Assembly (NCBI RefSeq): GCF_005877885.1
Contig: NZ_VCHY01000012.1
Location: forward strand, 86,791-150,790
Direction: 5' to 3'
DNA: 64,000 nt
Source: Labilibacter sediminis
GTDB taxonomy: Bacteria; Bacteroidota; Bacteroidia; Bacteroidales; Marinilabiliaceae
The notes under the pieces: model-generated
Databases searched by the model: none
What the model saw: only the letters and a program-made list of their open reading frames with translations
What the model was told of the DNA's origin: nothing
Shown here: positions 45,177-54,430 of the stretch, piece after piece
Numbering within the stretch: the stretch's first letter is position 1
How the letters are laid out: every line of letters begins with the position of its first letter
Made by a program: the position numbers and the translations under genes

Positions 45177-46318
45177 TAAAGCTTTCTCCACCGTTCCCTA
45201 TATATCGGAAAATACAACTTTCCGAAAACTATTATTAATCCTATTATTCCTCCTAGAATACCCCATATTATCAGCACAACAAGTTTCCTTGTGCCTGATT
45301 TTTCTATTGGTATTTTTGCAGGTTCAATTATTGAAAAAGAAGGTGTTTTTTCACTAACTGCAATTTTCGCTTGCTCCACCTGTTGGGCCATTTTTTTGAA
45401 TACAGAACTAACAATCTCATAATCATCACTTAGTTTTTGATGTTCAAAATCTATTCTTTCTGTAACCAAGTTTCGATGTTTATCACGATATTGGAATAGA
45501 GCCTTTTGCTTATCTGTATATTCAGCCTCTTTTTCTTTATATCTTTCTTGAATAAAATTAAGGTTTTGACGAACCTGTTTCGTTTTAAATTCAGTAACGT
45601 ATTTTTGAAGTATCTCTACTGCAGCATCAACCATTTGGGCAACAACCAAAGGTTCTTCATACTCAGCATTTATTGTTACAATACCTGTTTTATTATTATA
45701 ATTAACTTTAACTATATCTTCAAACTCGTTAAAAATCGCCAGTTCTTTCTTATTTAGTAGTATTAGGTTCATACTTGAACTACCACCTTTTACATTGCTC
45801 TCTTTTTCAAAATAATCCTTTATTGTCCATGGAAGCTTTATTGTGTACTTGATTATTTTTTCACCTAGATTTTCTATTGTATCATTTTTAGCATAATCAA
45901 GATACGAAATAGGTTGTTTATATCCTTTAAACGAGAACTTCCGATTTATGATATCTTTTTGAAATGGATAACTTTCAACGATATCAGGGTATAATTCTGC
46001 AGGAATAGAAGCAACGCCTTCTGTCATTCCTCCTATGTTAATCCCTGCCATTCCAGCCAATGCCCCGATTCCTCCGAACTGATTATCAGCAATACTTTCT
46101 ATCGGTAGTATAGTTACCGAAGAAGAATATTTATCAGGTGTTATAAATGATATTAATAAACCTAAAAAAACGAAAATGCCAGCAGAATATAACATGGTTT
46201 TTCTTCCATTCCATATTACTTTTATTAGCGCTATCAAATCAATTTCATCTCCTTTGATTATATTGGATTCCATCTCTTTTACTTTTGACACTTCCGTATT
46301 ATTTTGATTAACACCCAT
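45176..46318 (-). CDS. wzz: Chain-length determinant / capsule polysaccharide co-polymerase (Wzz)
   Basis: 380-residue Wzz-domain protein: cytoplasmic start, TM1 (about residues 38-56), a periplasmic domain with a long coiled-coil (about residues 240-310), and TM2 near the C-terminus (about 345-368). It has no C-terminal tyrosine-kinase domain, unlike Wzc. It sets polymer length or couples Wzy to export. 4 bp downstream of ugd on the minus strand. Confidence 0.92.
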   Translation of the reverse strand: MGVNQNNTEVSKVKEMESNIIKGDEIDLIALIKVIWNGRKTMLYSAGIFVFLGLLISFITPDKYSSSVTILPIESIADNQFGGIGALAGMAGINIGGMTEGVASIPAELYPDIVESYPFQKDIINRKFSFKGYKQPISYLDYAKNDTIENLGEKIIKYTIKLPWTIKDYFEKESNVKGGSSSMNLILLNKKELAIFNEFEDIVKVNYNNKTGIVTINAEYEEPLVVAQMVDAAVEILQKYVTEFKTKQVRQNLNFIQERYKEKEAEYTDKQKALFQYRDKHRNLVTERIDFEHQKLSDDYEIVSSVFKKMAQQVEQAKIAVSEKTPSFSIIEPAKIPIEKSGTRKLVVLIIWGILGGIIGLIIVFGKLYFPIYRERWRKL

Positions 46319-46322
46319 CGAT

Positions 46323-47729
46323 TCAATTTTTTCCCAAATTAAATGTCTTGAAACCTATTTCTCTTAATTCCTGAATAACTAAAATATTCCTTCCATCAAA
46401 CAAAAAAGCTGGCTTCTTCATACCCTTATATATTCTTTCCCAATCATAAGTTTTAAATTCATCCCATTCGGTCATAACTGCCACTGCATGAGCATCATCC
46501 ATTGCCTCATAAGGATTGTCAACCACCGTTAATAATCTTCGATTTTCTTCCTCGGATCGGGTATTTAAGTAATCTAAATCAGCATATATCTGCTCCTTGT
46601 TGACTTTTGGATCATAAATATACAATTCGGCTTGTTCGTTAAGTAAATAATCAGCAACATATATAGCAGCCGACTCACGCGTGTCATTCGTATCTTTCTT
46701 AAAAGCCCACCCCATTATTGCGATTTTTTTACCTGACACCGTATTAAATAGTGTCTTCACAATCTTCTCTGCAAACCTTATTTTCTGGTAATCATTTAGC
46801 TTAATTACCTGCTCCCAGTACTCTGCAACCTCATCTAACCCATACGACCTTGCAATATACACCAGGTTTAATATATCTTTTTGAAAACAAGATCCTCCAA
46901 AACCTACGGAAGATTTTAAGAATTTTGAACCAATTCTGGAATCTGCACCAATAGCATTTGCGATCTCATCTACATCAGCTCCTGTTTCTTCACATAATGC
47001 TGATATCGCATTTATAGAAGAAACTCTTTGCGCTAAAAAAGCATTGGCTGTTAGTTTGGATAATTCGGACGACCATACATTTGTTGTCAAGATTCTATCA
47101 GTAGGAATCCAATGATTATAAATATCTACCAACTTAGAAATAGCATTTAAGCCATCTTCGTCCTGGTCTCCACCTATCAATATCCTATCAGCATTGTGTA
47201 AATCAGAAATGGCAGTTCCTTCCGCTAAGAACTCTGGATTTGAAAGAATTTGGAACTGAACACCATTTCCTTCAGCTTCAAGAATAGTTTTAATCGCTTC
47301 CGCAGTCCTCACTGGTAAAGTAGACTTTTCAACAACAATCTTATCAGACTTAGCCACTTTGGCAATTTGCCTCGCGCATAATTCTACATATTTTAGATCA
47401 GCAGCCATACCTTTCCCCACCCCATAAGTTTTCGTTGGGGTATTCACAGAAATAAATATCATTTCTGCTTCATCTATAGCTTTATCCACATCAGTTGAGA
47501 AAAACAGATTTCTTCCTCGAGCTTCCTGCACCACCTCTTCTAGTCCAGGTTCATAAATAGGAAGGTTATCTAAATTGTCATCGTTCCAATCTGCAATTCG
47601 TTGTTCATTTATATCAACAACCGTTACTTTAATCTCCGGACATTTTTGGGCAATCACTGCCATGGTTGGACCACCAACATAACCAGCTCCAATGCAGCAA
47701 ATATTTGAAATTTTATCAGGAATATTCAT
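46323..47729 (-). CDS. ugd: UDP-glucose 6-dehydrogenase (nucleotide-sugar dehydrogenase)
   Basis: Oxidises UDP-glucose twice with NAD to UDP-glucuronate, an acidic sugar donor. 468 residues, resembling the longer eukaryote-like UGDH form. Visible: the NAD-binding [28 protein letters not shown], and the active-site cysteine in [15 protein letters not shown] (near residue 280). Between wza and wzz. A short ORF of 32 residues overlaps its start codon as ATGA. Confidence 0.95.
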   Translation of the reverse strand: MNIPDKISNICCIGAGYVGGPTMAVIAQKCPEIKVTVVDINEQRIADWNDDNLDNLPIYEPGLEEVVQEARGRNLFFSTDVDKAIDEAEMIFISVNTPTKTYGVGKGMAADLKYVELCARQIAKVAKSDKIVVEKSTLPVRTAEAIKTILEAEGNGVQFQILSNPEFLAEGTAISDLHNADRILIGGDQDEDGLNAISKLVDIYNHWIPTDRILTTNVWSSELSKLTANAFLAQRVSSINAISALCEETGADVDEIANAIGADSRIGSKFLKSSVGFGGSCFQKDILNLVYIARSYGLDEVAEYWEQVIKLNDYQKIRFAEKIVKTLFNTVSGKKIAIMGWAFKKDTNDTRESAAIYVADYLLNEQAELYIYDPKVNKEQIYADLDYLNTRSEEENRRLLTVVDNPYEAMDDAHAVAVMTEWDEFKTYDWERIYKGMKKPAFLFDGRNILVIQELREIGFKTFNLGKN

Positions 47730-47824
47730 TTATGATTATTAAAAATTTTAGGAACACTACCTTTAACTATAACCGGAGAAGTATTATAAGAGGAGTTTTG
47801 CATTTCGTTATCTTCTGTAGTCAT
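47726..47824 (-). CDS. Putative 32-residue ORF coupled to ugd
   Basis: An ATG-to-TGA frame in the 126-bp gap between wza and ugd, ending in an ATGA overlap with the ugd start. The peptide begins [17 protein letters not shown] and ends KIFNNHK; it is polar, with no signal peptide, TM or known motif. The overlap suggests translational coupling, so it could be a leader peptide or a small protein. No strong ribosome-binding site is visible. Coding is uncertain. Confidence 0.35.
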   Translation of the reverse strand: MTTEDNEMQNSSYNTSPVIVKGSVPKIFNNHK

Positions 47825-47855
47825 GATCTATAAAGAATGGTATATAAATTATATT

Positions 47856-50267
47856 CTACTTATTTGTTGCATTAACAATGGTAACGATCGTAAGCGATAA
47901 GGATGCTAAAGCACTGGCCATGGATATCCATGCTGTGGTGGTCATTGGTTCACGATATGGTTTAGAAGGTACAACAATCTCCGCTCCCGGACTTAACTTA
48001 GGATAATCTCTAAAAAACAATAATCTCTTCTTGGTATTTGCAGCTGCACCATTTGGATAAACCACATATACTTTACTCTTTTTAGCCATTAAGCTAAAAC
48101 CACCACCTTCACTGATATAGTCTCTTACTTTCTTTCCTTTTGCGTAGTACGATGATATAGGATTTAATACTTCTCCGGAAATCTTAACCGTTTGAAATGC
48201 TCTCGGTATATTTAATTCATCTCCATCCATCAGGTATATATCATCTTTTCCTCCCGGATTATTGATTGCATTTGCCAGATTAATTCCTACAACTTCGAAT
48301 TCTAACTCAGTAAACTCTAAAGTAGAGTCACGAGCCATTAACTCTTTACGCAATCTTTTAAGTTTATTACTTACCTTAATTTTACGGGTTAATATAGCTC
48401 CCTCAGCATATGCATCCGCAGTCAAGCCTCCTGTTCTTTTAATGATATCTGATATTCGCTCGTTTTTAGATGTGAGAGCATATTCTCCTGCATAAGAAAC
48501 TTCACCGGTAATTTTGACTACGGACTGTTTAGAATACCCAGGTAACTTTCTTATAAAAACCTTATCAAAGGCCTTTAATTCAAAAGAACCATCCTTAGCT
48601 GATAACTCAAGATTTCTTGGTACTTTTTTCTGAAAAACATGTGCTATTTTTTGGGTACTTTCTAATTCTTCTTCTTTACTTAGTCTACGAGCTACTTCTA
48701 TAAATGCATCAGATGCTGCTTCCAAAAACCCACCTGATTCAAAAATAATGTTCTCCAGCGTCATTCCTTCTTTATAATTATATACTCCCGGGTTTTGTAC
48801 TTCTCCATAAATTTGGATCGTTCTAAACTCCTGCATATCATGTATGGAAGAAATGGTAACTTCATCATCTCGCATTAAAACAAGATCCTCGTCTCCTTTT
48901 ATAACTTTTGAGACATCAAAAGCAATACTTTGTAAAGTAAAATCTTCTTTCACACGTGTAACTATCCCTCTATACACATAGGCATCTTCTCTAAGACCAT
49001 CCGCATGTGCTATTAACTCAGATAACATTAAACTATCTGCTAATTCATAATTACCCGGGCGATAAACTGCTCCATTAATTGCAACCCTGTTTTGAAATCT
49101 ATTAATAATCTTTCCTATAAAAATACTATCCCCATTTTGAACAACTGTTGCATCAAATTCATTTTCCAACACATCTCGAAACACCATATCTCGGGATGTT
49201 TTTCTATACAGCTCTAAACGGTGAGAATACGCAATATCAGTAAAACCTCCGGCGTATCGTATTAGATCAGAAACTGTTTCTTCCTTCTTGGCTTCAAAAA
49301 CACCGGTTCTTTTGAGCTGCCCCTCTAAAATTATTTTTTGCAGATAAGGAGATACCAATATCACATCACCATCACTTAATGGTGTGTTCATCTTTGAATT
49401 TCCATCAATTAAATAATCATAAACATCCAATACAGAAACAACATTTCCTCCACGAATCACTTTAATTTCCCTAAACGATCCTTTTTTGTTAGGACCTCCT
49501 GCAAGATAAAGTGCATTAAAAGCAGTAGCAGCTCCAGAGAGCGTATATGTACCTGGAGCAAAAACCTCTCCTATTACATTTACTCGAATTGATTTTATTT
49601 GTCCAACATTGATACTGGCAAACGTACGAGGAACATCTGCAGCTAAATCTCTATAAATTAAGATCAACTTAGCACGAATTTTTGTACTTGCCTTTTCAAC
49701 AGATAAGCCTCCGACTGAGATTACTCCAATATTTGGTATATTTATATTTCCATTCCTATCAATGATTAACTGATAGCTTTGTTGAGACGCACCCCATATA
49801 TCTACAACCAACTCATCTCCACTACCCAATACATATGAACTGGAAATAGCAGAATTCACTCCTGGCTCAAACGATAAACTTTTGTTATTGAAAAAGGAGA
49901 ACCCAAAGATACGCTCATCTACTTCTTTCCTATCAATTTTCGCTTTTTCAGATAAATTCTGATCATCAGCTTCTAATAAATCACTACCGGACTTGACAAC
50001 TAACTGCCCTCCAGACCCTCTCTTAACTTCCTCTATACGACGCTTTAATACACTTATCTGAGACTCAGACATCCCTCTTGCCCTGGCGATGGCAATGGCC
50101 TCTTGTTCTGACATCCCCCGATTTTCCATCTCGGTAATGGCTCTTTGAATTTCAGCATCACTCAAGGCTTCTACATTCACATCCTTTGGATTTACATTTT
50201 GAGCAGATACCGTACTAACCAGAAGAAAGAGAGCAAGTATCATTAAAGACAGATGGCGTAAATTCAT
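47856..50267 (-). CDS. SLBB-domain polysaccharide export protein (Wza-like)
   Basis: Outer-membrane export component of 803 residues. Signal peptide (about residues 1-22), a helical segment rich in Glu/Arg (about 30-85), the poly-saccharide-export domain (about 145-215, with SSYVLGSGDELVVDIWGASQQ), at least five SLBB-type beta-grasp repeats (GEVFAPGTYTL, GAVYRPGNYEL, GEVQNPGVYNY, GEVSYAGEYAL, GEVLNPISSYY), and a C-terminal hydrophobic helix (about 780-800). It is the large Bacteroidota form of Wza. First gene of its unit, 120 bp downstream of a -7 box and the shared palindrome. Confidence 0.93.
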   Translation of the reverse strand: MNLRHLSLMILALFLLVSTVSAQNVNPKDVNVEALSDAEIQRAITEMENRGMSEQEAIAIARARGMSESQISVLKRRIEEVKRGSGGQLVVKSGSDLLEADDQNLSEKAKIDRKEVDERIFGFSFFNNKSLSFEPGVNSAISSSYVLGSGDELVVDIWGASQQSYQLIIDRNGNINIPNIGVISVGGLSVEKASTKIRAKLILIYRDLAADVPRTFASINVGQIKSIRVNVIGEVFAPGTYTLSGAATAFNALYLAGGPNKKGSFREIKVIRGGNVVSVLDVYDYLIDGNSKMNTPLSDGDVILVSPYLQKIILEGQLKRTGVFEAKKEETVSDLIRYAGGFTDIAYSHRLELYRKTSRDMVFRDVLENEFDATVVQNGDSIFIGKIINRFQNRVAINGAVYRPGNYELADSLMLSELIAHADGLREDAYVYRGIVTRVKEDFTLQSIAFDVSKVIKGDEDLVLMRDDEVTISSIHDMQEFRTIQIYGEVQNPGVYNYKEGMTLENIIFESGGFLEAASDAFIEVARRLSKEEELESTQKIAHVFQKKVPRNLELSAKDGSFELKAFDKVFIRKLPGYSKQSVVKITGEVSYAGEYALTSKNERISDIIKRTGGLTADAYAEGAILTRKIKVSNKLKRLRKELMARDSTLEFTELEFEVVGINLANAINNPGGKDDIYLMDGDELNIPRAFQTVKISGEVLNPISSYYAKGKKVRDYISEGGGFSLMAKKSKVYVVYPNGAAANTKKRLLFFRDYPKLSPGAEIVVPSKPYREPMTTTAWISMASALASLSLTIVTIVNATNK

Positions 50268-50386
50268 TGTATTAATCTTTTTGTAGTATTGTTAAAGTTC
50301 GGGTACGCTTCGCTTCCTGAGTCACATTATTAGTGTCAGAAAGTCATTTTTAATAACATTGGCCATTAAGCCGTAATTTTGAACGG

Positions 50387-50394
50387 CAAAAATA
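50387..50394 (-). promoter_or_regulatory. -7 promoter box for the wza unit
   Basis: TATTTTTG followed by GCCG on the minus strand, just downstream of the palindrome at 50400-50413, which therefore covers the -33 region. It predicts a leader of about 113 nt. Confidence 0.6.
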
Positions 50395-50398
50395 GAAA

Positions 50399-50442
50399 TA
50401 AAGTGTACACTTTTACTAATTAATTCACAAAAAGAACACTTT
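50399..50442. promoter_or_regulatory. Palindrome plus half-site upstream of wza (copy 1)
   Basis: The perfect 14-bp palindrome AAAGTGTACACTTT (50400-50413) is followed after 20 bp by GAACACTT (50434-50441), a single half-site. The same arrangement occurs upstream of the pyruvyltransferase unit at 53613-53658. Probable binding site of a shared regulator; none is encoded nearby. Confidence 0.65.
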
Positions 50443-50598
50443 ATTTTATGTTATGATATATTATTTAAAATGCAATACAAGAAAAAGCTTTCATATCTAT
50501 ATTAGATACTATATAGTTAGGTAATTCTGATTTTTTAGTCATGAAATATTTTTCCTCTTCAAGCACCAAAAAGGATGTACGCTATACTCTTCTTTTGG

Positions 50599-51654
50599 TT
50601 ACAAATTACAATTGAAAAAAGAAGCTAAAGTTTTCACAAGCCCTTCTTCCAGATTAACAATAGGCTTCCACCCTAAATTACGTAGCTTACTGGTTGACAA
50701 CATAACCCTTTTATAATTACAATACCCTACTCCCGTTTGATCCTGATCTTTTGTAACCACTTGTTTATTCCCTTTCGATAAACGGCATAACATCTTGGCC
50801 AAATCAACCAAACTAACTGATTCCTCCTCATTGGCTATATTATAAGCTTCCCCAACTTTACCATTTAACAATACTGCATACATTGCAACAACAGCATCTG
50901 TTATATAGCAAAAAGCCCTTTCTGCTAATCCTGAACTATTTATAACTATCTCCGGCCTATTTAATACATCATAAATAAAATCTGACATCACTCTGCCGTC
51001 ATTTTCAATTTGCATTCCCGGGCCGTAAGAATGCGCAATACGAGCAATGGTATAAGGTGTATTATATTGTTTTCTATAGCTACTAAAAATAGTTTCAGCC
51101 ATTCTTTTGCTTTCCGGATAGCATGAACGATCATCCAAAGGATTAAATGATCCAAAGTCATCTTCACTAATACTACTCACATTCTCTATCTTTCCATAAA
51201 CTTCACGCGTAGAGGTAAAAAGAATATTTTTCACCTCTTTTGTTCGGGCAAAATTTAAAACATTAATTGTTCCCTGAATATTTGCATTTATAATACCCAC
51301 CGGATTATTAATGATCTGATATGGACTGGCACCTCCTGCTGCATGAATGATATAATCTATCTTCCCCTCATAATTTATTTCATCTACCACATCCTGTACA
51401 AGAAACCTGACTCCATTTCCTTCTGAACCGAACATTTCCTTTGCCTTAACCTTGTTACGAACCAGTAACAATATGTTAATATCCATCGCATAAGATTCGT
51501 TCAGGTACATCAATATAAACGAAGTATATGACGCCAGCATTCCGGTTGCTCCGGTAATAAGCACTGTTTGACCTTTAAGTTTCGACCACTGCTTAAATGA
51601 ATCGTAAAGCAAGTTCATATCATCCTGAACAACCTTATTCGTATAATTTATCAT
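50599..51654 (-). CDS. NAD-dependent epimerase/dehydratase (extended SDR)
   Basis: 351-residue extended SDR similar to UDP-glucuronate decarboxylase and dTDP-glucose dehydratase families, exact substrate unknown. NAD motif TGATGMLASY near residue 35, FTSTREVYG, and the catalytic YPESKRMAE. It lies 9 bp downstream of the IspD/TarI-like cytidylyltransferase, so it probably acts on a CDP-linked sugar or alditol. The N-terminal 25 residues precede the Rossmann fold. Confidence 0.85.
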   Translation of the reverse strand: MINYTNKVVQDDMNLLYDSFKQWSKLKGQTVLITGATGMLASYTSFILMYLNESYAMDINILLLVRNKVKAKEMFGSEGNGVRFLVQDVVDEINYEGKIDYIIHAAGGASPYQIINNPVGIINANIQGTINVLNFARTKEVKNILFTSTREVYGKIENVSSISEDDFGSFNPLDDRSCYPESKRMAETIFSSYRKQYNTPYTIARIAHSYGPGMQIENDGRVMSDFIYDVLNRPEIVINSSGLAERAFCYITDAVVAMYAVLLNGKVGEAYNIANEEESVSLVDLAKMLCRLSKGNKQVVTKDQDQTGVGYCNYKRVMLSTSKLRNLGWKPIVNLEEGLVKTLASFFNCNL

Positions 51655-51663
51655 GGTACAAAA

Positions 51664-52383
51664 TTAAATTCCTAATATTTGTGCATTTTCACGAGCATCG
51701 TAAATGGCGCGAAAAATAAAAAAGTCCATTGGTGTAGTAATTTTTATATTCTCGATAGGGCCTTCAACCAGATGCAACTCTTTCCCATAATGTTTCATCA
51801 GAGAACAAGAATCAATAAAATTATATATCCCATCTATTCTTGCCTGCCTGTGTACATCTAAAATTTCAGATAAAATAAAACTCTGTGGTGCTTTAGCCAA
51901 TTTCGATTTTTCCCTCTCAGGAATATCATCTACCATATTCCCATCCTCAGAAATAACAAACGTTTCAATTGTTGGAGCGGTTGTAATGGCGGTTCCATTT
52001 TGAGCAACAGCTGCAATATTATCAGAGATCGTTTGGTGATTTATCAAAGGACGTACTCCATCATGAATCAAAACCTTAGAATTTGCTGAGTAACGCTTTT
52101 CAATTGCCAGTAAGCCGTTATATATAGAAGATTGCCCTGTTTCCCCACCTACAACAATATCCTTCACTTTGGTGATTCCATATTTCTTTAGGAGCTCCTT
52201 AAGGTATTCCACCCATCCATCTACACATACTACAACTACACCGTTTATATCCGGATGATTTTGAAAAAGTTCTATAGTATAAATGATGATTGGTTTTCCG
52301 AACAATTCGAGAAACTGCTTGGGTTTAGCAGAAGAATTCATTCTACGGCCAACGCCTCCGGCAAAAATTAGGGCTACATTCAT
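51664..52383 (-). CDS. IspD/TarI-family cytidylyltransferase
   Basis: 239-residue CTP-dependent nucleotidyltransferase. Motifs: IFAGGVGRRMNSSAKPKQFLE (CTP/metal loop), IHDGVRPLI, TTAPTIET, and a C-terminal ENIKITTPMDFFI. The family makes CDP-methylerythritol (IspD) or CDP-ribitol (TarI). Its place in a polysaccharide locus beside an SDR favours a CDP-alditol or CDP-sugar over isoprenoid synthesis; this is context-based inference. Confidence 0.85.
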   Translation of the reverse strand: MNVALIFAGGVGRRMNSSAKPKQFLELFGKPIIIYTIELFQNHPDINGVVVVCVDGWVEYLKELLKKYGITKVKDIVVGGETGQSSIYNGLLAIEKRYSANSKVLIHDGVRPLINHQTISDNIAAVAQNGTAITTAPTIETFVISEDGNMVDDIPEREKSKLAKAPQSFILSEILDVHRQARIDGIYNFIDSCSLMKHYGKELHLVEGPIENIKITTPMDFFIFRAIYDARENAQILGI

Positions 52384-52389
52384 AAAGTG

Positions 52390-53529
52390 TTATTCTAGGT
52401 TCTCCTTAATAAAAGATCGAGATCTTTCTCTCAGCTCATTTAGCTTTACATTAACTATTGAGTAATCAATTTCCTTTATATCTGATGGAATCACTTTATT
52501 GTAGAAATGTATCAATCTGTCACCAATATCCAGTGCATCAGTTATATTCTTCATTCTATAATCTGTTGCATCTCTTAAGAAAAGAAAGAACTGCTTTTCG
52601 AAAAGCAATGAAAAACACCCACCATGAAATGCGTTACACACCACATATGAAGCATTTTTAAACAAACCCAAAAACTCTTCTATACCTATATCATCTTTAA
52701 CCTCATGATTAAAATAAACCCTATTTTCAGGAAACGCACATATCTCTATTAATTTCAGGTTCATTTTTTTTGCCAATGATGCAGCTTGTTTCACCATAGC
52801 TTTATCATTTTTCATGCAATTATAAACCAACAAATAATTTTTTTCATTTGGCTCAATGATTATATCTGAATAGTCCTTACTCTCTATGAGCAATGTAGGA
52901 TCCAACACCCATGAAATATCTGTATTCAATAATTTACTTAGGTAAGCTGCCCCTTGACTTTCCCTGGTGCTTATGGCATCAAAATCAGAGACCAACTCTT
53001 TAAACTGCACTTTTTCTTCTTCCGAAAATGGCTTGGCTCCTAATGATGGTGCATATGCAACTTTTCTTGCATTCTCAGCCATCGGGAATTTAAGAAAAAA
53101 AGCCTCATTATAAACCCCTCCTGTTGATTTCCTCTTCCAAATAATATCACTTTCACAAACCACAGTTGAAAACTCTAAGTCTTTACAATTGGTTTGTTCA
53201 AACAAATCGGCATGACTATATGTCTTATCGGTAAGTTTATAGTGGGTAGCAAAGAAGTTTTCAAACTTCTTATATTTTCTAACATTAGACTTAAACCCTA
53301 CACTCCATCTAAAAACAGCTCTCGAAAAAGGGAAAATACTCCAAAATCTTCTATTATTTAAAATTGGGTATTTAATATTGTATTTCTCCAAAGACTTTGG
53401 AATATAATCGATAATTCTGGAATCAATATTTATACTATCTAAATATTGCTGAAAAGCATAAGAATGCAATACTGCACCATAATTCATATGGTTAGAATAT
53501 TTATTAAAACTTATAATTCCAATTTTCAT
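52390..53529 (-). CDS. Polysaccharide pyruvyltransferase family protein (second copy)
   Basis: 379 residues. Start ISFNKYSNHMNYGAVLHSYAFQQYL and later DAISTRESQGAAYLSKL, WVLDPTLLI and VVCNAFHGGCFSLLFEKQFF are the PF04230 pattern. It is the first gene of a three-gene unit with the cytidylyltransferase and SDR. It shares little sequence with the pyruvyltransferase at 43 kb, so the two probably modify different sugars. Confidence 0.88.
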   Translation of the reverse strand: MKIGIISFNKYSNHMNYGAVLHSYAFQQYLDSINIDSRIIDYIPKSLEKYNIKYPILNNRRFWSIFPFSRAVFRWSVGFKSNVRKYKKFENFFATHYKLTDKTYSHADLFEQTNCKDLEFSTVVCESDIIWKRKSTGGVYNEAFFLKFPMAENARKVAYAPSLGAKPFSEEEKVQFKELVSDFDAISTRESQGAAYLSKLLNTDISWVLDPTLLIESKDYSDIIIEPNEKNYLLVYNCMKNDKAMVKQAASLAKKMNLKLIEICAFPENRVYFNHEVKDDIGIEEFLGLFKNASYVVCNAFHGGCFSLLFEKQFFLFLRDATDYRMKNITDALDIGDRLIHFYNKVIPSDIKEIDYSIVNVKLNELRERSRSFIKENLE

Positions 53530-53612
53530 AAATCAATTTTCTATTATTATTCCCTAAGATTTGTTTTACCACACTGTAATGCTATATCTTTTACAGATAT
53601 AGTATTTATAAA

Positions 53613-53658
53613 AAAAAGTGCGCACTTTTACCCAACAAATGGTAAAAACGAGCACTTA
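53613..53658. promoter_or_regulatory. Palindrome plus half-site upstream of the pyruvyltransferase unit (copy 2)
   Basis: The perfect 16-bp palindrome AAAAGTGCGCACTTTT (53614-53629) with the half-site GAGCACTT (53650-53657), matching copy 1 at 50399-50442 in motif, spacing (21 versus 20 bp measured from the 14-bp core) and flanking TTAC. It lies about 85 bp upstream of the pyruvyltransferase ATG. A possible -7 box, TATATCTG, follows with one mismatch. Confidence 0.65.
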
Positions 53659-53672
53659 TTAATATGCTATAA

Positions 53673-54275
53673 TTACTTAAAATATTTTCTCTGAAAAATC
53701 AAGATCAACACTATACCAATTGTGATGGCAGAGTCGGCTACATTAAACACCGGACGAAAAAATACAAATCTATCACCTCCCCAAAAGGGAAACCATTGCG
53801 GAAAGTTTCCTTCAATAAGCGGGAAGTAAAACATATCTACCACTTTACCATGTAAAAATGGGGCATATCCTCCTTCTGGCGGAAACATAGTTGCGACTTG
53901 TGGATAGCTGTCATTAAAAATTAATCCGTAAAAAGCACTATCAATGATATTACCCAAAGCTCCGGCCAACACCAAAGATATACTCACGATTAAACCTGTT
54001 GGTGCTTTTTTTAGCGTAAGCTGATATAAGTAATATCCAATACCTATTACGGCTACAATTCGAAATACACTTAAAATAACCTTACCGAATTTACCAGCTA
54101 ATTCCATTCCGAAAGCCATTCCATTATTTTCTATAAAATGGATCATAAACCAGTCGCCGATAACACTGAATTCTTCCCCTAACATCATATGGGTTTTTAC
54201 CCATATTTTTAAAGCCTGATCTATAATTAAAACCAACAAAACAATGATGTATGGCTTTTTAAAAAATGATTGCAT
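53673..54275 (-). CDS. lspA: Lipoprotein signal peptidase (signal peptidase II)
   Basis: Inner-membrane aspartyl protease that cleaves the lipoprotein signal peptide after lipidation. About 200 residues in the chosen frame, with four TM segments. Catalytic region: the GALGNIIDSAFYG motif and FNVADSAITIG carry the two aspartates. An insertion between TM3 and the second Asp (about residues 125-160), typical in Bacteroidota, is present. The longest ORF begins at a TTG at 54314 inside a hairpin; the ATG at 54275 is chosen. It follows the DksA-like gene in the ileS operon. Confidence 0.95.
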   Translation of the reverse strand: MQSFFKKPYIIVLLVLIIDQALKIWVKTHMMLGEEFSVIGDWFMIHFIENNGMAFGMELAGKFGKVILSVFRIVAVIGIGYYLYQLTLKKAPTGLIVSISLVLAGALGNIIDSAFYGLIFNDSYPQVATMFPPEGGYAPFLHGKVVDMFYFPLIEGNFPQWFPFWGGDRFVFFRPVFNVADSAITIGIVLILIFQRKYFK

Positions 54276-54304
54276 TGTGATTGATTGTTTTAAGCAGTAC
54301 TGAA

Positions 54305-54326
54305 TCCTCCCCAAGCTTGAGGAGGA
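54305..54326 (-). other. Hairpin between the dksA-like gene and lspA
   Basis: TCCTCC and GGAGGA form a 6-bp stem with a further CAAGCTTG palindrome inside. No T-run follows on the minus strand, so it is not a clear terminator; it may affect RNA processing or lspA translation. Confidence 0.35.
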
Positions 54327-54430
54327 ATATTTTATTGAAAATGAATCAAACGATACAAATTGCTGTTGAGAATCTATTTCCTTTATTAAAATAGAAACGT
54401 AGTATTCCCAGCTACAAACTTATAGCAGAT

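Noticed and set aside
22366..53529. UpxY/NusG-type antiterminator control as in Bacteroides capsules
   Set aside because: No NusG-like or UpxZ-like gene and no invertible promoter repeats were recognised at the locus start.
54275..54314. Thirteen extra N-terminal residues of LspA from a TTG start
   Set aside because: They fall in a hairpin and precede the usual MQSFFKKPYI-like start; a membrane protein start at 54275 is more plausible.
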